Shown here: positions 1 through 8,060 of the stretch, one piece after another
Layout: each line of letters starts with the position of its first letter
Position numbering within the stretch: position 1 is the first letter of the stretch
Assembly (NCBI RefSeq): GCF_032085515.1
Contig: NZ_JASXSX010000001.1
Span: 434,001 to 498,000, forward strand
From: Gleimia hominis
Lineage (GTDB): Bacteria > Actinomycetota > Actinomycetes > Actinomycetales > Actinomycetaceae
Length of the DNA stretch: 64,000 nucleotides
Direction: 5' to 3'
Translations under genes and position numbers: made by a program
Notes under the pieces: model-generated
What the model was told of the DNA's origin: nothing
Databases searched by the model: none
The model's input: the letters and a program-made list of their open reading frames with translations, nothing else

Positions 1-505
1 ACCCTAGGATTAACCGTTTGGGTTTGGTGCCGACCAGGAGGACGATGTTTAGTGCGAGCCGCCGGTGGAAGTTCCATCGTTGCATCGCGAGGGCGAGAAA
101 GAAACCACCCATGAATAGGAAGATGGTTGATGAGGCGTAGGGGGAGCCGGCTTCTTTAAAGGTTGCCACCCCGAGGATCGGGAAGATGGTAACTGGTACT
201 AGTGCGGTTGCGGCGAGGGGGATTGCTTCTGTCATCCACCAAATCCCCATGAGCACTGCAACAGCGGCTGTCATTGCGATTATGGTGCCGCTGGTTTCTA
301 CGTCATTTTCCGCGAGCGTAGACACGAGTTCGGGGGAGAGGTGTTTGGGGAAGATGAGGTAGATGATTATCGCTGCGATTACACCCCCTACGAGGCCACC
401 GAAGTGGCGGATCCATGGGCGACCAGGGGGCATTATCGTTTCGTCTTTATTTGATTGCGATCCAGCTGAGATCGGTGAGTCTTTAGGGATCTTAGGGCTA
501 CTCAT
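1..505 (-). CDS. DASS/SLC13-family anion symporter, N-terminal part (cut by window edge)
   Basis: Reading the minus strand from ATG at 505 gives about 168 residues open to the window edge. After a polar, variable head (MSSPKIPKDSP...) come hydrophobic segments and the stretches WWMTEAIPLAATALVPV and FLFMGGFFLALAMQRW, which are typical of the divalent anion:sodium symporter family (dicarboxylate, sulfate or citrate uptake across the membrane). An AAAGGAG ribosome binding site lies at 514-520. The gene is transcribed away from the FGGY kinase operon, so both may share control from the region between them. Substrate cannot be read from this fragment, and the C-terminal half lies outside the window. 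Family assignment is firm; substrate is unknown. Confidence 0.85.
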   Translation of the reverse strand, partial: MSSPKIPKDSPISAGSQSNKDETIMPPGRPWIRHFGGLVGGVIAAIIIYLIFPKHLSPELVSTLAENDVETSGTIIAMTAAVAVLMGIWWMTEAIPLAATALVPVTIFPILGVATFKEAGSPYASSTIFLFMGGFFLALAMQRWNFHRRLALNIVLLVGTKPKRLILG

Positions 506-738
506 CGGAAAACTCCTTTCATTGAGATGGGTATTGACAACACGAGTAACCGCTGAGGTACGCGAGGAGAGGGGCGTGCACCTGACGGGTAACTGCATGT
601 GCCTCAGCGCACACGCTTATAGAAGAACTATAGGGGACTTTTGGCCCATACGGGTTTATTTCGCGCAATTTGGTCAAATATTTAAGAAATTGTGCATGAG
701 GCAGTGTGCAGGCGTCTGCTTGGAGTAACCAGCTGTGA

Positions 739-763
739 AAAACAACAAGAAACATGTTGTTTT
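739..763. promoter_or_regulatory. Inverted repeat, candidate operator in the divergent spacer
   Basis: Perfect 9-bp arms AAAACAACA and TGTTGTTTT flank a 7-nt spacer. The site lies in the 325-bp spacer (506-830) between the divergent transporter and FGGY kinase genes, about 70 bp before the kinase start. The A/T-rich palindrome resembles operators of DeoR or LacI regulators, and a DeoR gene is third in the kinase operon. Binding is inference. I see nothing else firm in 506-830: a TTGACA at 534-539 lacks a convincing -10 partner. Confidence 0.45.
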
Positions 764-830
764 CTGTTATGAATAGGGTTATGGTTGTACGTGTTCAGAG
801 TTCACCATTCAACGAAGAATGCGAGGCAAC

Positions 831-2405
831 ATGTCTAGTCCAACCAACCGGATGCGCAGCGGCCCCCTGGTGGTGGCCATTGATTCGTCCACTACCTCAA
901 CGAAAGCAATTATTGTCGACGTGGGTGGCAACGTTTGGTACACGGCCCGGCGCAACATTCAGCTGCACACGCCCGCGATGGACCAGTACGAGCATAATGC
1001 GATTAGGTGGTGGGAAACCACGCACGCGGTTATTGGTGAGGTACTTGCTAAACTCTCTCGCCGTAACCGGCAGCGCGTGGCGGCGATCGGCATCACCCAC
1101 CAGCGCGAATCGTTCGCCCCATTTGATGCGAACGGGCGGCCGCTCCGGCAGGGGATATTGTGGTTAGATGGCCGCGCTACCAACCAAATCCGCCAGTACG
1201 GTAACGCGCACATCCACGAGCTTTCCGGTAAACCCGCGGGTGTTACCCCCGCGATTTACAAGATGGCGTGGTTGAAGCAGAACGAACCTCAGGTGTTCGA
1301 AAAAGCTCACAAAGTGGTGGAGGTACACGGTTACATCACGTGGAACCTCACCGGGCAGTGGGTGACTTCGCAAGCAGCTGCAGATTCCCTCGGGCTATTT
1401 GACATTAAACGGCGCGACTGGGCACCGGAACTGCTCGAAATCGCAGGGGTGGATCGCGAGCAGATGGCGGATCTGGTGGAACCTTCACGCGAAATGGGGC
1501 GTCTAAAACCAGAACTCGCAAACGAATGGGGAATCGGTGAGATCCCGATAATCGCGGGTTTAGGCGACGGGCAAGCTGCGGGAATAGGGGCGGCAGCGGT
1601 TGAACCCGATGTGGGTTTCTTAAACCTTGGCACAGCGGTGAACGCGGGTGTGGAAAGCCCGGAATATAAGTACGATTCCGTGTTCCGCACGCACGTTTCG
1701 GGCATTCCAGGTAATTACGTGTTTGAGGTTCTGCAGTCTTCCGGGTCGTACTTGGCAGGCTGGTTCCGGCAGGCTCTTGGGGATCCGAAATTACTGGGCG
1801 AACCCGATCCGGCGCTCGACCGGGCGGCAGCAAACATACCCCCGGGCGCCGAAGGGCTAGTGACCCTACCGTATTGGAATGCGGTGCAATCCCCGTACTG
1901 GGATTCCGTGGCTCGCGGCGCCGTGGTGGGGTGGCGAGGCACCCACTCGCGGGCACACATGTACCGGTCGATACTGGAATCCATCGGGTTTGAAATGCGG
2001 TTGAACCTAGATGCGGTAGAAGCAGGAACTGGCGTGACCCTGCGGGGTCTGCGCGCTATGGGTGGGGGCACCCGGTCTGCATTGTGGCGCCAAATCATGG
2101 CGGATTGCACGGGTCTACCCGTGCGGGTGTGTGCAGAAGAAGAGATTTCCGCCCTCGGCGCTGCCGTGCTCGCCATGGCTGGCGTACACGCCTTCGGGGA
2201 CGGCGATGTGGCTAACGCAGCTAAACAGATGGCGCGTTACGGCGATACCGTGGAACCGGACCTCAAGCTGCATGAACGCTACCAAGAAATCGCGAGCGTA
2301 CAGCGGGAACTGTACCCGAAACTAAAAGACACGTTTGAACATTTACATCAACTGGCAGAGAAGTACCCATCGACGCGGCCGGAATCGCCAGCTGCGGAAC
2401 TCTAA
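831..2405 (+). CDS. FGGY-family carbohydrate kinase
   Basis: Cytosolic ATP-dependent kinase of the FGGY superfamily (xylulokinase, glycerol kinase, erythritol kinase, AI-2 kinase relatives), 524 residues from ATG 831. The N-terminal phosphate-binding stretch VVAIDSSTTSTKAIIVD begins the first actin-like domain. GLGDGQAAGIGAA near residue 245 carries the family catalytic aspartate. MGGGTRSALWRQIMAD and EISALGAAVLA near residues 410-445 are the C-terminal nucleotide-binding motifs. ATG 819 is 12 bp upstream in frame; 831 was chosen because GAGG precedes it and the extra residues are not conserved-looking. It is the first gene of a kinase-dehydrogenase-regulator-carrier operon, ending 9 bp before the next start. 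Substrate is not recognisable; a polyol or ketose is likely. Confidence 0.88.
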   Translation: MSSPTNRMRSGPLVVAIDSSTTSTKAIIVDVGGNVWYTARRNIQLHTPAMDQYEHNAIRWWETTHAVIGEVLAKLSRRNRQRVAAIGITHQRESFAPFDANGRPLRQGILWLDGRATNQIRQYGNAHIHELSGKPAGVTPAIYKMAWLKQNEPQVFEKAHKVVEVHGYITWNLTGQWVTSQAAADSLGLFDIKRRDWAPELLEIAGVDREQMADLVEPSREMGRLKPELANEWGIGEIPIIAGLGDGQAAGIGAAAVEPDVGFLNLGTAVNAGVESPEYKYDSVFRTHVSGIPGNYVFEVLQSSGSYLAGWFRQALGDPKLLGEPDPALDRAAANIPPGAEGLVTLPYWNAVQSPYWDSVARGAVVGWRGTHSRAHMYRSILESIGFEMRLNLDAVEAGTGVTLRGLRAMGGGTRSALWRQIMADCTGLPVRVCAEEEISALGAAVLAMAGVHAFGDGDVANAAKQMARYGDTVEPDLKLHERYQEIASVQRELYPKLKDTFEHLHQLAEKYPSTRPESPAAEL

Positions 2406-2414
2406 GGAGGAACT

Positions 2415-3464
2415 ATGACGGTCATAACTGTACTCGGTGCTGGGGCTATGGGCTCCGCGTTGTGCACCCCGGTGGCGGACGCCGGGTGGGAAGTGCGTTT
2501 GTGGGGAACGTGGTTGGATGATCACCTTTTGGATGCGGTAGAACGCGGTGAACCCCACCCGCGCACTAAAGAACCGCTTGCGCAGGGCGTGCACCTGTAC
2601 CGTTCCGACCAGTTGGAGGAGGCTCTGGCGGGTGCGAACGTGGTGGTGATGTCGGTGGCGTCGGTGGGGGTGCCGAAGGTGACGGAGCTGGCGCTCGCGG
2701 GGATTGCGAAAGCGGATGCGTTGTGGATGACGTCGAAAGGGTTCTGTGAGGCCCCGGATGGGACTGTTGAGCAGCTTCCGGTTGCGATTCGCAGGATTGC
2801 GCAAGAAAACGGTTACAACGAGCTTCCTCCGATTGTGGCGATCGCGGGGCCGGTGAAGGCGAATGAGTGTGCGGGCCGTAAACCTACCGCCACTATTTTC
2901 GGGTGTTTAGATGGTGCGGTGTCTAAGAAGTACGCGCAGGCAGCGGCGACCTCTAATTACGCGATTGAGCATACGGACGATGAGGTGGGGGTAGAGATTT
3001 GCGCGCCCATGAAGAATGTTTACGCGATCGCACTTGGGATTGCAGATGGGCTGGAGGAAGCCACGGGCGTGCCGCACCACAATTTGAAGGCGGCAACGTT
3101 TACGCAGGCGGTTAAGGAAATGTCGCTGCTGGGCCAGTCGCAGGGCGCGAAGCCGCAGACCGCGTTTGGTTTGCCTGGGGTGGGTGACTTGGAGGTCACG
3201 GGCCTGTCTGGGCGCAATAAGGTTTATGGCGTGAGGTTGGGTCGGGGTGAGAATCCAGCGCAGGCACTTGCGGAAATGGACCGTTTGGAACAGACCGTTG
3301 AGGGAGTGCCAGCGGCGGGGCTGGCGATCAAGTTTGTGCACCAGCATGCGGCGGATATAGCAGATGAGCTGCCGCTTTTGAATGCGGTGGTGAAAATCCT
3401 CAATGAGGAAACCACTGAGCCCGTTAAAGACGTGGTGGCGCAGGCGGTATTGCCCCGTGCGTAA
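2415..3464 (+). CDS. GpsA-like NAD(P)-dependent glycerol-3-phosphate dehydrogenase family protein
   Basis: 349 residues with the GpsA fold. It has an N-terminal Rossmann motif VLGAGAMGSAL, the MTSKGFCE stretch equivalent to the T/SKG of GpsA, AGPVKANECAGRKPTA matching the family GP-x-N/A-E segment, and CAPMKNVYAIALGIADG containing the catalytic lysine of the APxKN motif. GLPGVGDLEVTGLSGRN corresponds to the substrate-phosphate GDL segment. SD AAGGAGG lies just before ATG 2415. It sits between an FGGY kinase and a DeoR regulator, so it probably oxidises the kinase product (a polyol phosphate) rather than serving phospholipid synthesis. This is an inference from context; ordinary GpsA activity is the alternative. 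Confidence 0.8.
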   Translation: MTVITVLGAGAMGSALCTPVADAGWEVRLWGTWLDDHLLDAVERGEPHPRTKEPLAQGVHLYRSDQLEEALAGANVVVMSVASVGVPKVTELALAGIAKADALWMTSKGFCEAPDGTVEQLPVAIRRIAQENGYNELPPIVAIAGPVKANECAGRKPTATIFGCLDGAVSKKYAQAAATSNYAIEHTDDEVGVEICAPMKNVYAIALGIADGLEEATGVPHHNLKAATFTQAVKEMSLLGQSQGAKPQTAFGLPGVGDLEVTGLSGRNKVYGVRLGRGENPAQALAEMDRLEQTVEGVPAAGLAIKFVHQHAADIADELPLLNAVVKILNEETTEPVKDVVAQAVLPRA

Positions 3465-4323
3465 GAATAAGAAGGACTCTCCCACTTCTGTAAGCCCTGG
3501 TCAGCTGGTATCTAGTGCTGCGGGTGCGTCGGATGCTGCGGATGCTCATGTGGGTGGGAAGGACCCGAAGTCTAGGCGCCGCGCGATTATGGATCACGTG
3601 GTGCAGGCGGGGGCGACTCATGTGGATGAGCTCGCTCGCCTGCTGGGCGTGTCCACGATGACGGTTTACCGGGATGTCGCGCAGTTGGAACGCAGCCAAT
3701 TGGTGTCACTGAACCGGGGAGAAGTGGTGCCGGCAGAAACGTCTTTGACGGAAGCTGCAGCGCACGTGCGGGTGGCGATTAACCCGCAGGTGAAAGCGGT
3801 TTTAGCGGCACAGGCGCGGCAGTTCCTAAGCCCGGGTTGTTCCGTGGTTATGGACGATTCCTCATCGAATATTCCCCTGTTGAAATATTTACCAGACTAC
3901 GCGCCTATAACCGTGGTAACGAACGCGGAATTCGTTGCTAGTAAGGTGCGGGCGATGCAGGGTGTGCGGCTGATTTTGACGGGTGGGGAGTATGAGGCGT
4001 GGGCGGAGTCGTATTTTGGCGACCTTGCGGAAGCGGCGGTGAACCAGTTACGCATCGACGTGTGCATTATGTCAGCTACCGCATTGTCGGCTCAGTGGGT
4101 GTATCACCCGAACCAGAATGTGGCGCGGGTGAAACGCGCTATGATTGCGGCGGCGCGCACGAAAGTGCTGGTGGTGGATTCGTCGAAGTTCGCTAAATCC
4201 GCTTTGTATAAGGTGGGGCCAACCACGGATTTCGACACGATTATTACTGACCAGCACACGCCTAGCAGCGTGGTGGAACAATTGCGCGAGGCCGGCGTTG
4301 AGGTGCGTGTCGTTAAAGTTTGA
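3457..4323 (+). CDS. DeoR-family transcriptional regulator
   Basis: Local repressor-type regulator. After a variable Ser/Ala/Asp-rich head of about 35 residues, KSRRRAIMDHVVQAGATHVDELARLLGVSTMTVYRDVAQLE is a classic DeoR winged helix-turn-helix. The C-terminal DeoRC sensor domain includes MDDSSSNIPLLKYL and VVDSSKFAKSALYKVG, which usually bind a phosphorylated sugar. The chosen start is GTG 3457, which overlaps the dehydrogenase stop by 8 bp (translational coupling); an upstream in-frame ATG at 3403 would add residues inside the dehydrogenase gene and looks spurious. A later start near the wHTH is possible. It likely controls its own operon through the palindrome at 739-763. Confidence 0.85.
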   Translation: MRKNKKDSPTSVSPGQLVSSAAGASDAADAHVGGKDPKSRRRAIMDHVVQAGATHVDELARLLGVSTMTVYRDVAQLERSQLVSLNRGEVVPAETSLTEAAAHVRVAINPQVKAVLAAQARQFLSPGCSVVMDDSSSNIPLLKYLPDYAPITVVTNAEFVASKVRAMQGVRLILTGGEYEAWAESYFGDLAEAAVNQLRIDVCIMSATALSAQWVYHPNQNVARVKRAMIAAARTKVLVVDSSKFAKSALYKVGPTTDFDTIITDQHTPSSVVEQLREAGVEVRVVKV

Positions 4324-4351
4324 GGTGAGAAAAGGAGAACCTGAACGCTTA

Positions 4352-5641
4352 ATGCCTGAAAACTCTAACCCTAAACCCCGGTTGTGGACTCCCGTGTTCA
4401 CAATGTTGACCGTAGCTAACTTTGGGGTGGCCATGGGGTTCTTTATGACCATGGCGACCATGGCGTCGTTCGCGATTTCGCAGTTCGCGGCGTCTAATAC
4501 GAGTGCGGGTCTTGTGAACTCGGTGTTCGTGTTGGGAGCGATGGCTTCGCGGATTGTGGGTGGGAAACTAACGCAAACCGTGGGGTTTAAACGCATTATT
4601 GTGTGGTCGGTGTCGTTGAATATGGTGGCGGCTGGCTTGTATTTTGTGGCTGTGTCACTGCCGGTTACGGTGCTGATCCGAATTGCGCACGGGTTTTTGT
4701 ACGGCATGGTGCAGACCGCGCTGTCGGGCGCGGTGATGATGAAGGTGCCGGCATCTCGGCGGGCGGAAGGTTCGGGTTGGTTTACCACGGGTTTGTCTTT
4801 AGCTACGGGGCTTGCGCCGTTTTTGGGAATGCTGTTTTATAACTCTGAGCACGGGCAGACACTCGTGTTCATTTTTGTGTTCGCCATGGCGGTTTTAGCT
4901 TGGGTGATGTGCCAGTTAGCTGCCCGCCATCTGGATGTGAACGATGGGATTGTGGAAACGACTTCGCATGCTGTGGCACGCATTCTTGATGCTGATGAGG
5001 GGCTGGGGCGTAAACGGCCGCGGCGCGTGGCGCGTTCACACTGGTTGGATTTCAGCAGTTATTTTGATTTGCGGGCGGTGCCGATTGCGACAATCGTTGC
5101 GATGTGTGCGTTCGCGTTCGGCGCGGCACTGACGTTCATGGACACGTATTCACGCGAGATTGGGTTGGTGTCTGCGGGCCAATGGTATTTCTTGGTGTAT
5201 GGCGCGGTGATTTTAGTTGCCCGCCCACTTGGAGGCATTATTCAAGATCGTAAGGGTGACGATATCGTCGTTATTCCCCTCATTATTTCTACGGCAGCGG
5301 GAATTTGTTTAACCGCACTGGCGCATTCACCACTGGTGTTGCTGGTGGGGGCGGCTCTGCTTGGCATGGGGTACGCCACGATCGTGTCTGCCGGGCAGGC
5401 AATATCTGTAGACCGCGTGGGGGTAGCGCGGTCTGGCTTGGCGGTGTCTTCGTATTTTCTGATTGTGGATATGGGTACGGGAGTGTCGCCGGCGATTTTG
5501 GGGGCTCTAGTGGATCCGCTGGGGTTTCGGGGCATGATGTTGGCTGCCGGTGCGGTGGCGTTGGTGGCTTTGGTTTTGTATCTACTTATCGTGTTTACAC
5601 GCCCGTATCGTCACGGCGGAGGTCGGTTAGACATCCGGTAG
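4352..5641 (+). CDS. Major facilitator superfamily transporter
   Basis: About 429 residues with roughly 12 hydrophobic segments and a charged central loop (VARILDADEGLGRKRPRR), as expected of MFS carriers. The loop motif RIVGGKLTQTVGFKR after helix 2 is an MFS motif-A equivalent, and a second one, RPLGGIIQDRKGD, follows helix 8. The start at ATG 4352 follows AAAGGAG at 4331-4337 with a long 14-nt spacer; upstream in-frame codons would run into the regulator. As last gene of the kinase/dehydrogenase operon it probably imports the substrate. Its last 30 codons recur in diverged form at 8458-8547. Confidence 0.85.
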   Translation: MPENSNPKPRLWTPVFTMLTVANFGVAMGFFMTMATMASFAISQFAASNTSAGLVNSVFVLGAMASRIVGGKLTQTVGFKRIIVWSVSLNMVAAGLYFVAVSLPVTVLIRIAHGFLYGMVQTALSGAVMMKVPASRRAEGSGWFTTGLSLATGLAPFLGMLFYNSEHGQTLVFIFVFAMAVLAWVMCQLAARHLDVNDGIVETTSHAVARILDADEGLGRKRPRRVARSHWLDFSSYFDLRAVPIATIVAMCAFAFGAALTFMDTYSREIGLVSAGQWYFLVYGAVILVARPLGGIIQDRKGDDIVVIPLIISTAAGICLTALAHSPLVLLVGAALLGMGYATIVSAGQAISVDRVGVARSGLAVSSYFLIVDMGTGVSPAILGALVDPLGFRGMMLAAGAVALVALVLYLLIVFTRPYRHGGGRLDIR

Positions 5642-5650
5642 GACCTCAGT
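5552..5650 (+). repeat. Direct repeat copy A (3' end of the MFS gene)
   Basis: These 99 bases align without gaps to 8458-8556 with about ten substitutions by eye. Most differences are at third codon positions, so both copies encode AVAL-x-ALVLYLLIVFTRPY-like residues, HGGGRLDIR and a TAG stop. The two copies bracket the ABC-exporter patch. Confidence 0.85.
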
Positions 5651-5873
5651 GCGGATAAGTATATATAAACATGTAATTATCCTGGGTGTTTATTTGAGAA
5701 AGGTATTGCGCCAAACTTGTTACCTGTGAGACTATCCATTTAGTGAAATAAAACACTGTTCAGTAGAACTGGGTGGTTTAAAGCTCAATATTAGACCTTA
5801 GCGTTTAGTGCCACATAAATGAATTTTCGTACCCCCACTAACGAGTTGTTTGGATACTGATAGGAGGTTGATT
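5642..5873. other. Non-coding AT-rich spacer before the peptide gene
   Basis: No credible gene here. The stretch is visibly more AT-rich than the MFS gene before it (for example TATATATAAACATG near 5660) and presumably holds the promoter for the peptide and ABC genes. I could not pick a convincing -35/-10 pair. Confidence 0.4.
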
Positions 5874-5957
5874 ATGCGTGACAGTGACAGACCCTGGCTT
5901 AGGAAAGACACGATTTACGTATCTAGATGTAATGGTACAGATAACTACTTGTGTTGA
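5874..5957 (+). CDS. Candidate 27-residue secreted peptide or leader peptide
   Basis: A short ORF with an unusually strong ribosome binding site, TAGGAGG at 5861-5867, six bases before ATG 5874. The product starts MRDSDRPWLRK and ends RCNGTDNYLC. It has a charged N-terminal half and a C-terminal half rich in Ser, Thr, Asn and Cys, with cysteines at positions 19 and 27 (the last residue). A 13-bp hairpin and then an ABC exporter operon follow. It could be a bacteriocin/RiPP precursor or signalling peptide exported by the transporter, or a leader peptide that controls it. No modification enzyme is nearby. I do not recognise the family. Confidence 0.5.
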   Translation: MRDSDRPWLRKDTIYVSRCNGTDNYLC

Positions 5958-5971
5958 GAGAAGCTAGAAAG

Positions 5972-6006
5972 TGTGGGGTACGCGATATTATCCCGCGTGT
6001 CCCACA
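5972..6006 (+). promoter_or_regulatory. 13-bp hairpin between peptide ORF and ABC exporter
   Basis: TGTGGGGTACGCG (5972-5984) pairs fully with CGCGTGTCCCACA (5994-6006), with two G-U pairs and a 9-nt loop. It lies 14 bases after the peptide stop and 11 before the GAAGGA ribosome binding site (6017-6022) of the ATPase gene. No U-tract follows. It could be a partial terminator, attenuator or mRNA-stabilising stem giving more peptide than transporter. Confidence 0.65.
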
Positions 6007-6029
6007 GCTCAGTATCGAAGGAAAAATAA

Positions 6030-6938
6030 ATGACAGATTCACTCGTGGATATCAAAGACATGACTGTCAGGATCAAGGGTAGAACCATACTTGATGGTGT
6101 CAACCTGAAGGTTGAGCCAGGATCGTTTCACGGTATCATTGGCCCGAACGGAGCGGGCAAGACGACACTATTTACAACCATTCAAGGGTTTCGTGAACCA
6201 TCCCGAGGCACGGTTCGTCTTATGGGGCAAAATCCCTATCCACGAGATGTCGGTCTTCTAGCTAAGATCGGGATTCAACCACAGCGTTCGTCATTTTTTC
6301 CTAAAACTACTCTCCAAGAACACCTAACCGTCGTCGCGCAGTTACAGGGAGCTCCACCAACTAGGGTGCCGCAGCTTATCGACGAACTCAATCTAGGGCA
6401 CGTTAAGAAAACTAAAGTTGAGGCACTTTCAGGTGGTGAACGACAGCGTCTAGCTGTCGCAACAGCGATCATTCACCATCCAAAAATACTGTTTCTAGAT
6501 GAACCAACCGCAGGCCTGGACCCTGAAACCCGAAACAATCTTGTTTCCCTGCTTCAAAGCACTAATTTGCGCGGTATGACTACGCTCTACACCACCCACT
6601 TCCTAGACGAGGCTGAAAGGTTATGTGACGTGGTTTCAATCTTGGACACGGGGAGGATTCTAACTACTGAAAGTCCGCGTAAGATGATTGAGAATGCAGC
6701 TCTTGGATCTACGGTTTTACTTCCCCACGCACTTCACCAGGCAGACGTACTTTCTGCGGCATTTGGGGAGAACCAAGTCAGGATTACTAAAGACGGAGTC
6801 ACAATCCGCACTAGTGATACGTCAAAACTTTTTGTCCAACTGGAGCACCTAGGAATCGACACTAGTGGTGCCCACGTGTCAGACGGCAGGTTGGAAGATG
6901 TTTATTTAGCAATCACAGGAAAGGACTACGTAGCATGA
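6030..6938 (+). CDS. ABC transporter ATP-binding protein (exporter type)
   Basis: 302 residues forming the cytosolic ATPase of an ABC-2 type exporter. Walker A is GPNGAGKTT near residue 41, the signature is LSGGERQRLAVA, Walker B is ILFLDEPTAGLDP, and an H-loop TTHFLDEAE follows; a C-terminal extension of about 90 residues is typical of drug/peptide exporters. ATG 6030 follows GAAGGA. It overlaps the permease start by 4 bp (ATGA), so the two are coupled. Codon choice and base composition are more AT-rich than in the flanking core genes, which supports acquisition. Upstream small peptide gene suggests peptide export or self-protection. Confidence 0.9.
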   Translation: MTDSLVDIKDMTVRIKGRTILDGVNLKVEPGSFHGIIGPNGAGKTTLFTTIQGFREPSRGTVRLMGQNPYPRDVGLLAKIGIQPQRSSFFPKTTLQEHLTVVAQLQGAPPTRVPQLIDELNLGHVKKTKVEALSGGERQRLAVATAIIHHPKILFLDEPTAGLDPETRNNLVSLLQSTNLRGMTTLYTTHFLDEAERLCDVVSILDTGRILTTESPRKMIENAALGSTVLLPHALHQADVLSAAFGENQVRITKDGVTIRTSDTSKLFVQLEHLGIDTSGAHVSDGRLEDVYLAITGKDYVA

Positions 6939-7666
6939 GTTCTTACAAGGCACTATCGAAAACTATGCTGAAGTATGACCTGCGCGATTGGTCAACTCTT
7001 TTCTTTACGTTTGCTTTCCCAGCTGGTCTGCTTATCGCACTTGTACTAACCCTAAAAGACTCGATTCCAAGCCCGGACCCAGCGGGTGCTATAAGCGCAA
7101 ACATAATTGCTTTTGGTGCCGCGTTCGTGGGGATTTATGCGGGTGCTACCCACCTGGCTCTTTGGCGCGAAAACGGTATGTTTAATGTGCTCAGAAATTT
7201 CCCACTATCGTCGAACACAGTACTTGCCGCTCAAGCATCAGCTGGCACTCTATTGCTCTTGGGGCAGATTCTGGCACTGTTTTTGATTGCGCTAGTGTTG
7301 GGAGTATCACCAGCTGCTACTTTTCTTATCGCAGTTATACCTACTGTGTTTGGATACCTTCTGTTCTTCTTCGTTGGCGTCGTGTTGGGTGTCATAGTCC
7401 CCTCAATGGCGGGTGTTTCCATGGCGGCAACGTTGATTATTATTCCTCTCGGCATAATCGGAGGTGCGATGATGCCGGTAGAAATGCTGCCGGATTGGGT
7501 GCAAACCATCGCTCCGTACACCCCGATTTACCATATGCGTGAAGCCATTTCGATGACACTGATTAACGTGGGAACTTGGAAAGCGTTCGGTATCGGAATG
7601 TTGTACCTGATTTGTGTGGGTGCTTTGTTTGGACTATTAGCCCAACGAATCATGAAATTCAGATAG
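6935..7666 (+). CDS. ABC-2 type transporter permease
   Basis: 243 residues, with about six predicted membrane helices. The segment IIPLGIIGGAMMPVEMLPDWVQTIAPYTPIYH is the conserved ABC-2 permease region with a Pro-rich re-entrant segment before the last helix (key residues GGAMMPVEMLP and APYTPIYH). The start codon overlaps the ATPase stop. Together with the preceding gene it makes a half-transporter pair that should work as a dimer. Substrate unknown. Confidence 0.88.
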   Translation: MSSYKALSKTMLKYDLRDWSTLFFTFAFPAGLLIALVLTLKDSIPSPDPAGAISANIIAFGAAFVGIYAGATHLALWRENGMFNVLRNFPLSSNTVLAAQASAGTLLLLGQILALFLIALVLGVSPAATFLIAVIPTVFGYLLFFFVGVVLGVIVPSMAGVSMAATLIIIPLGIIGGAMMPVEMLPDWVQTIAPYTPIYHMREAISMTLINVGTWKAFGIGMLYLICVGALFGLLAQRIMKFR

Positions 7667-7689
7667 ATGAATTGTCTAAGAGGCAAATC

Positions 7690-7842
7690 ATGTTTGTAGA
7701 ACTCAAACAAAACCTTAGCCGGTCTCAAGCAATAGCTGAAGCTAGCGAAGCAGTCGTAGTTAACGGTGGAGAACAAGCCTTCAACTTGCTTCTTGAGTTT
7801 TTCTCTTTTGAAGGTGTTGTTACTGGTTGTTTTTCTGACTAA
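7690..7842 (+). CDS. Small ORF, 50 residues, unknown
   Basis: Starts at ATG 7690, six bases after AAGAGG (7678-7683) and 23 bp after the permease stop, so it fits the ABC operon. The product begins MFVELKQNLSRSQ, has an acidic and Ala/Val-rich middle, and ends FEGVVTGCFSD with a single cysteine near the C terminus. It has no membrane helix or recognised domain. It could be a second peptide substrate or an operon passenger. The good ribosome binding site is the main support. Confidence 0.4.
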   Translation: MFVELKQNLSRSQAIAEASEAVVVNGGEQAFNLLLEFFSFEGVVTGCFSD

Positions 7843-7860
7843 CATAGCTTGGTGATCTCA

Positions 7861-8049
7861 ATGGCAAAGAAACCTGATGAGAAGTTATTTATTATCGGTA
7901 TTGTCTGTTTATTAAGCGCGTCTATTTCTGCCAATATTTCCTGGTTTGGGAAATGGTGGGTTGCTGTGCCCTTAATGGTTTGTGCAGTAGTCTGTGGCGT
8001 AACTTACTTAGCGCAGACTTTAAAATGGCGACGATCGAAAGCTGAGTAA
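7861..8049 (+). CDS. Small two-helix membrane protein
   Basis: 62 residues from ATG 7861 (TTG 7849 would add four). A lysine-rich head (MAKKPDEK) precedes two hydrophobic segments separated by a short WFGKWW turn, and the tail is basic (KWRRSKAE). This layout is common in small immunity or accessory membrane proteins. It follows the ABC exporter and the 50-residue ORF with short gaps and on the same strand. Immunity for a peptide product is only a guess from context. Confidence 0.5.
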   Translation: MAKKPDEKLFIIGIVCLLSASISANISWFGKWWVAVPLMVCAVVCGVTYLAQTLKWRRSKAE

Positions 8050-8060
8050 TATCTTTTTAG

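Noticed and set aside
534..539. TTGACA as a -35 box for the kinase operon
   Set aside because: No acceptable -10 hexamer at 16-18 bp, and nearly 300 bp from the start codon.
363..728. Plus-strand open frame of 121 codons at the left edge
   Set aside because: It is antisense to the DASS transporter start, whose sequence matches a known family; the plus frame has no ribosome binding site or recognisable domain.
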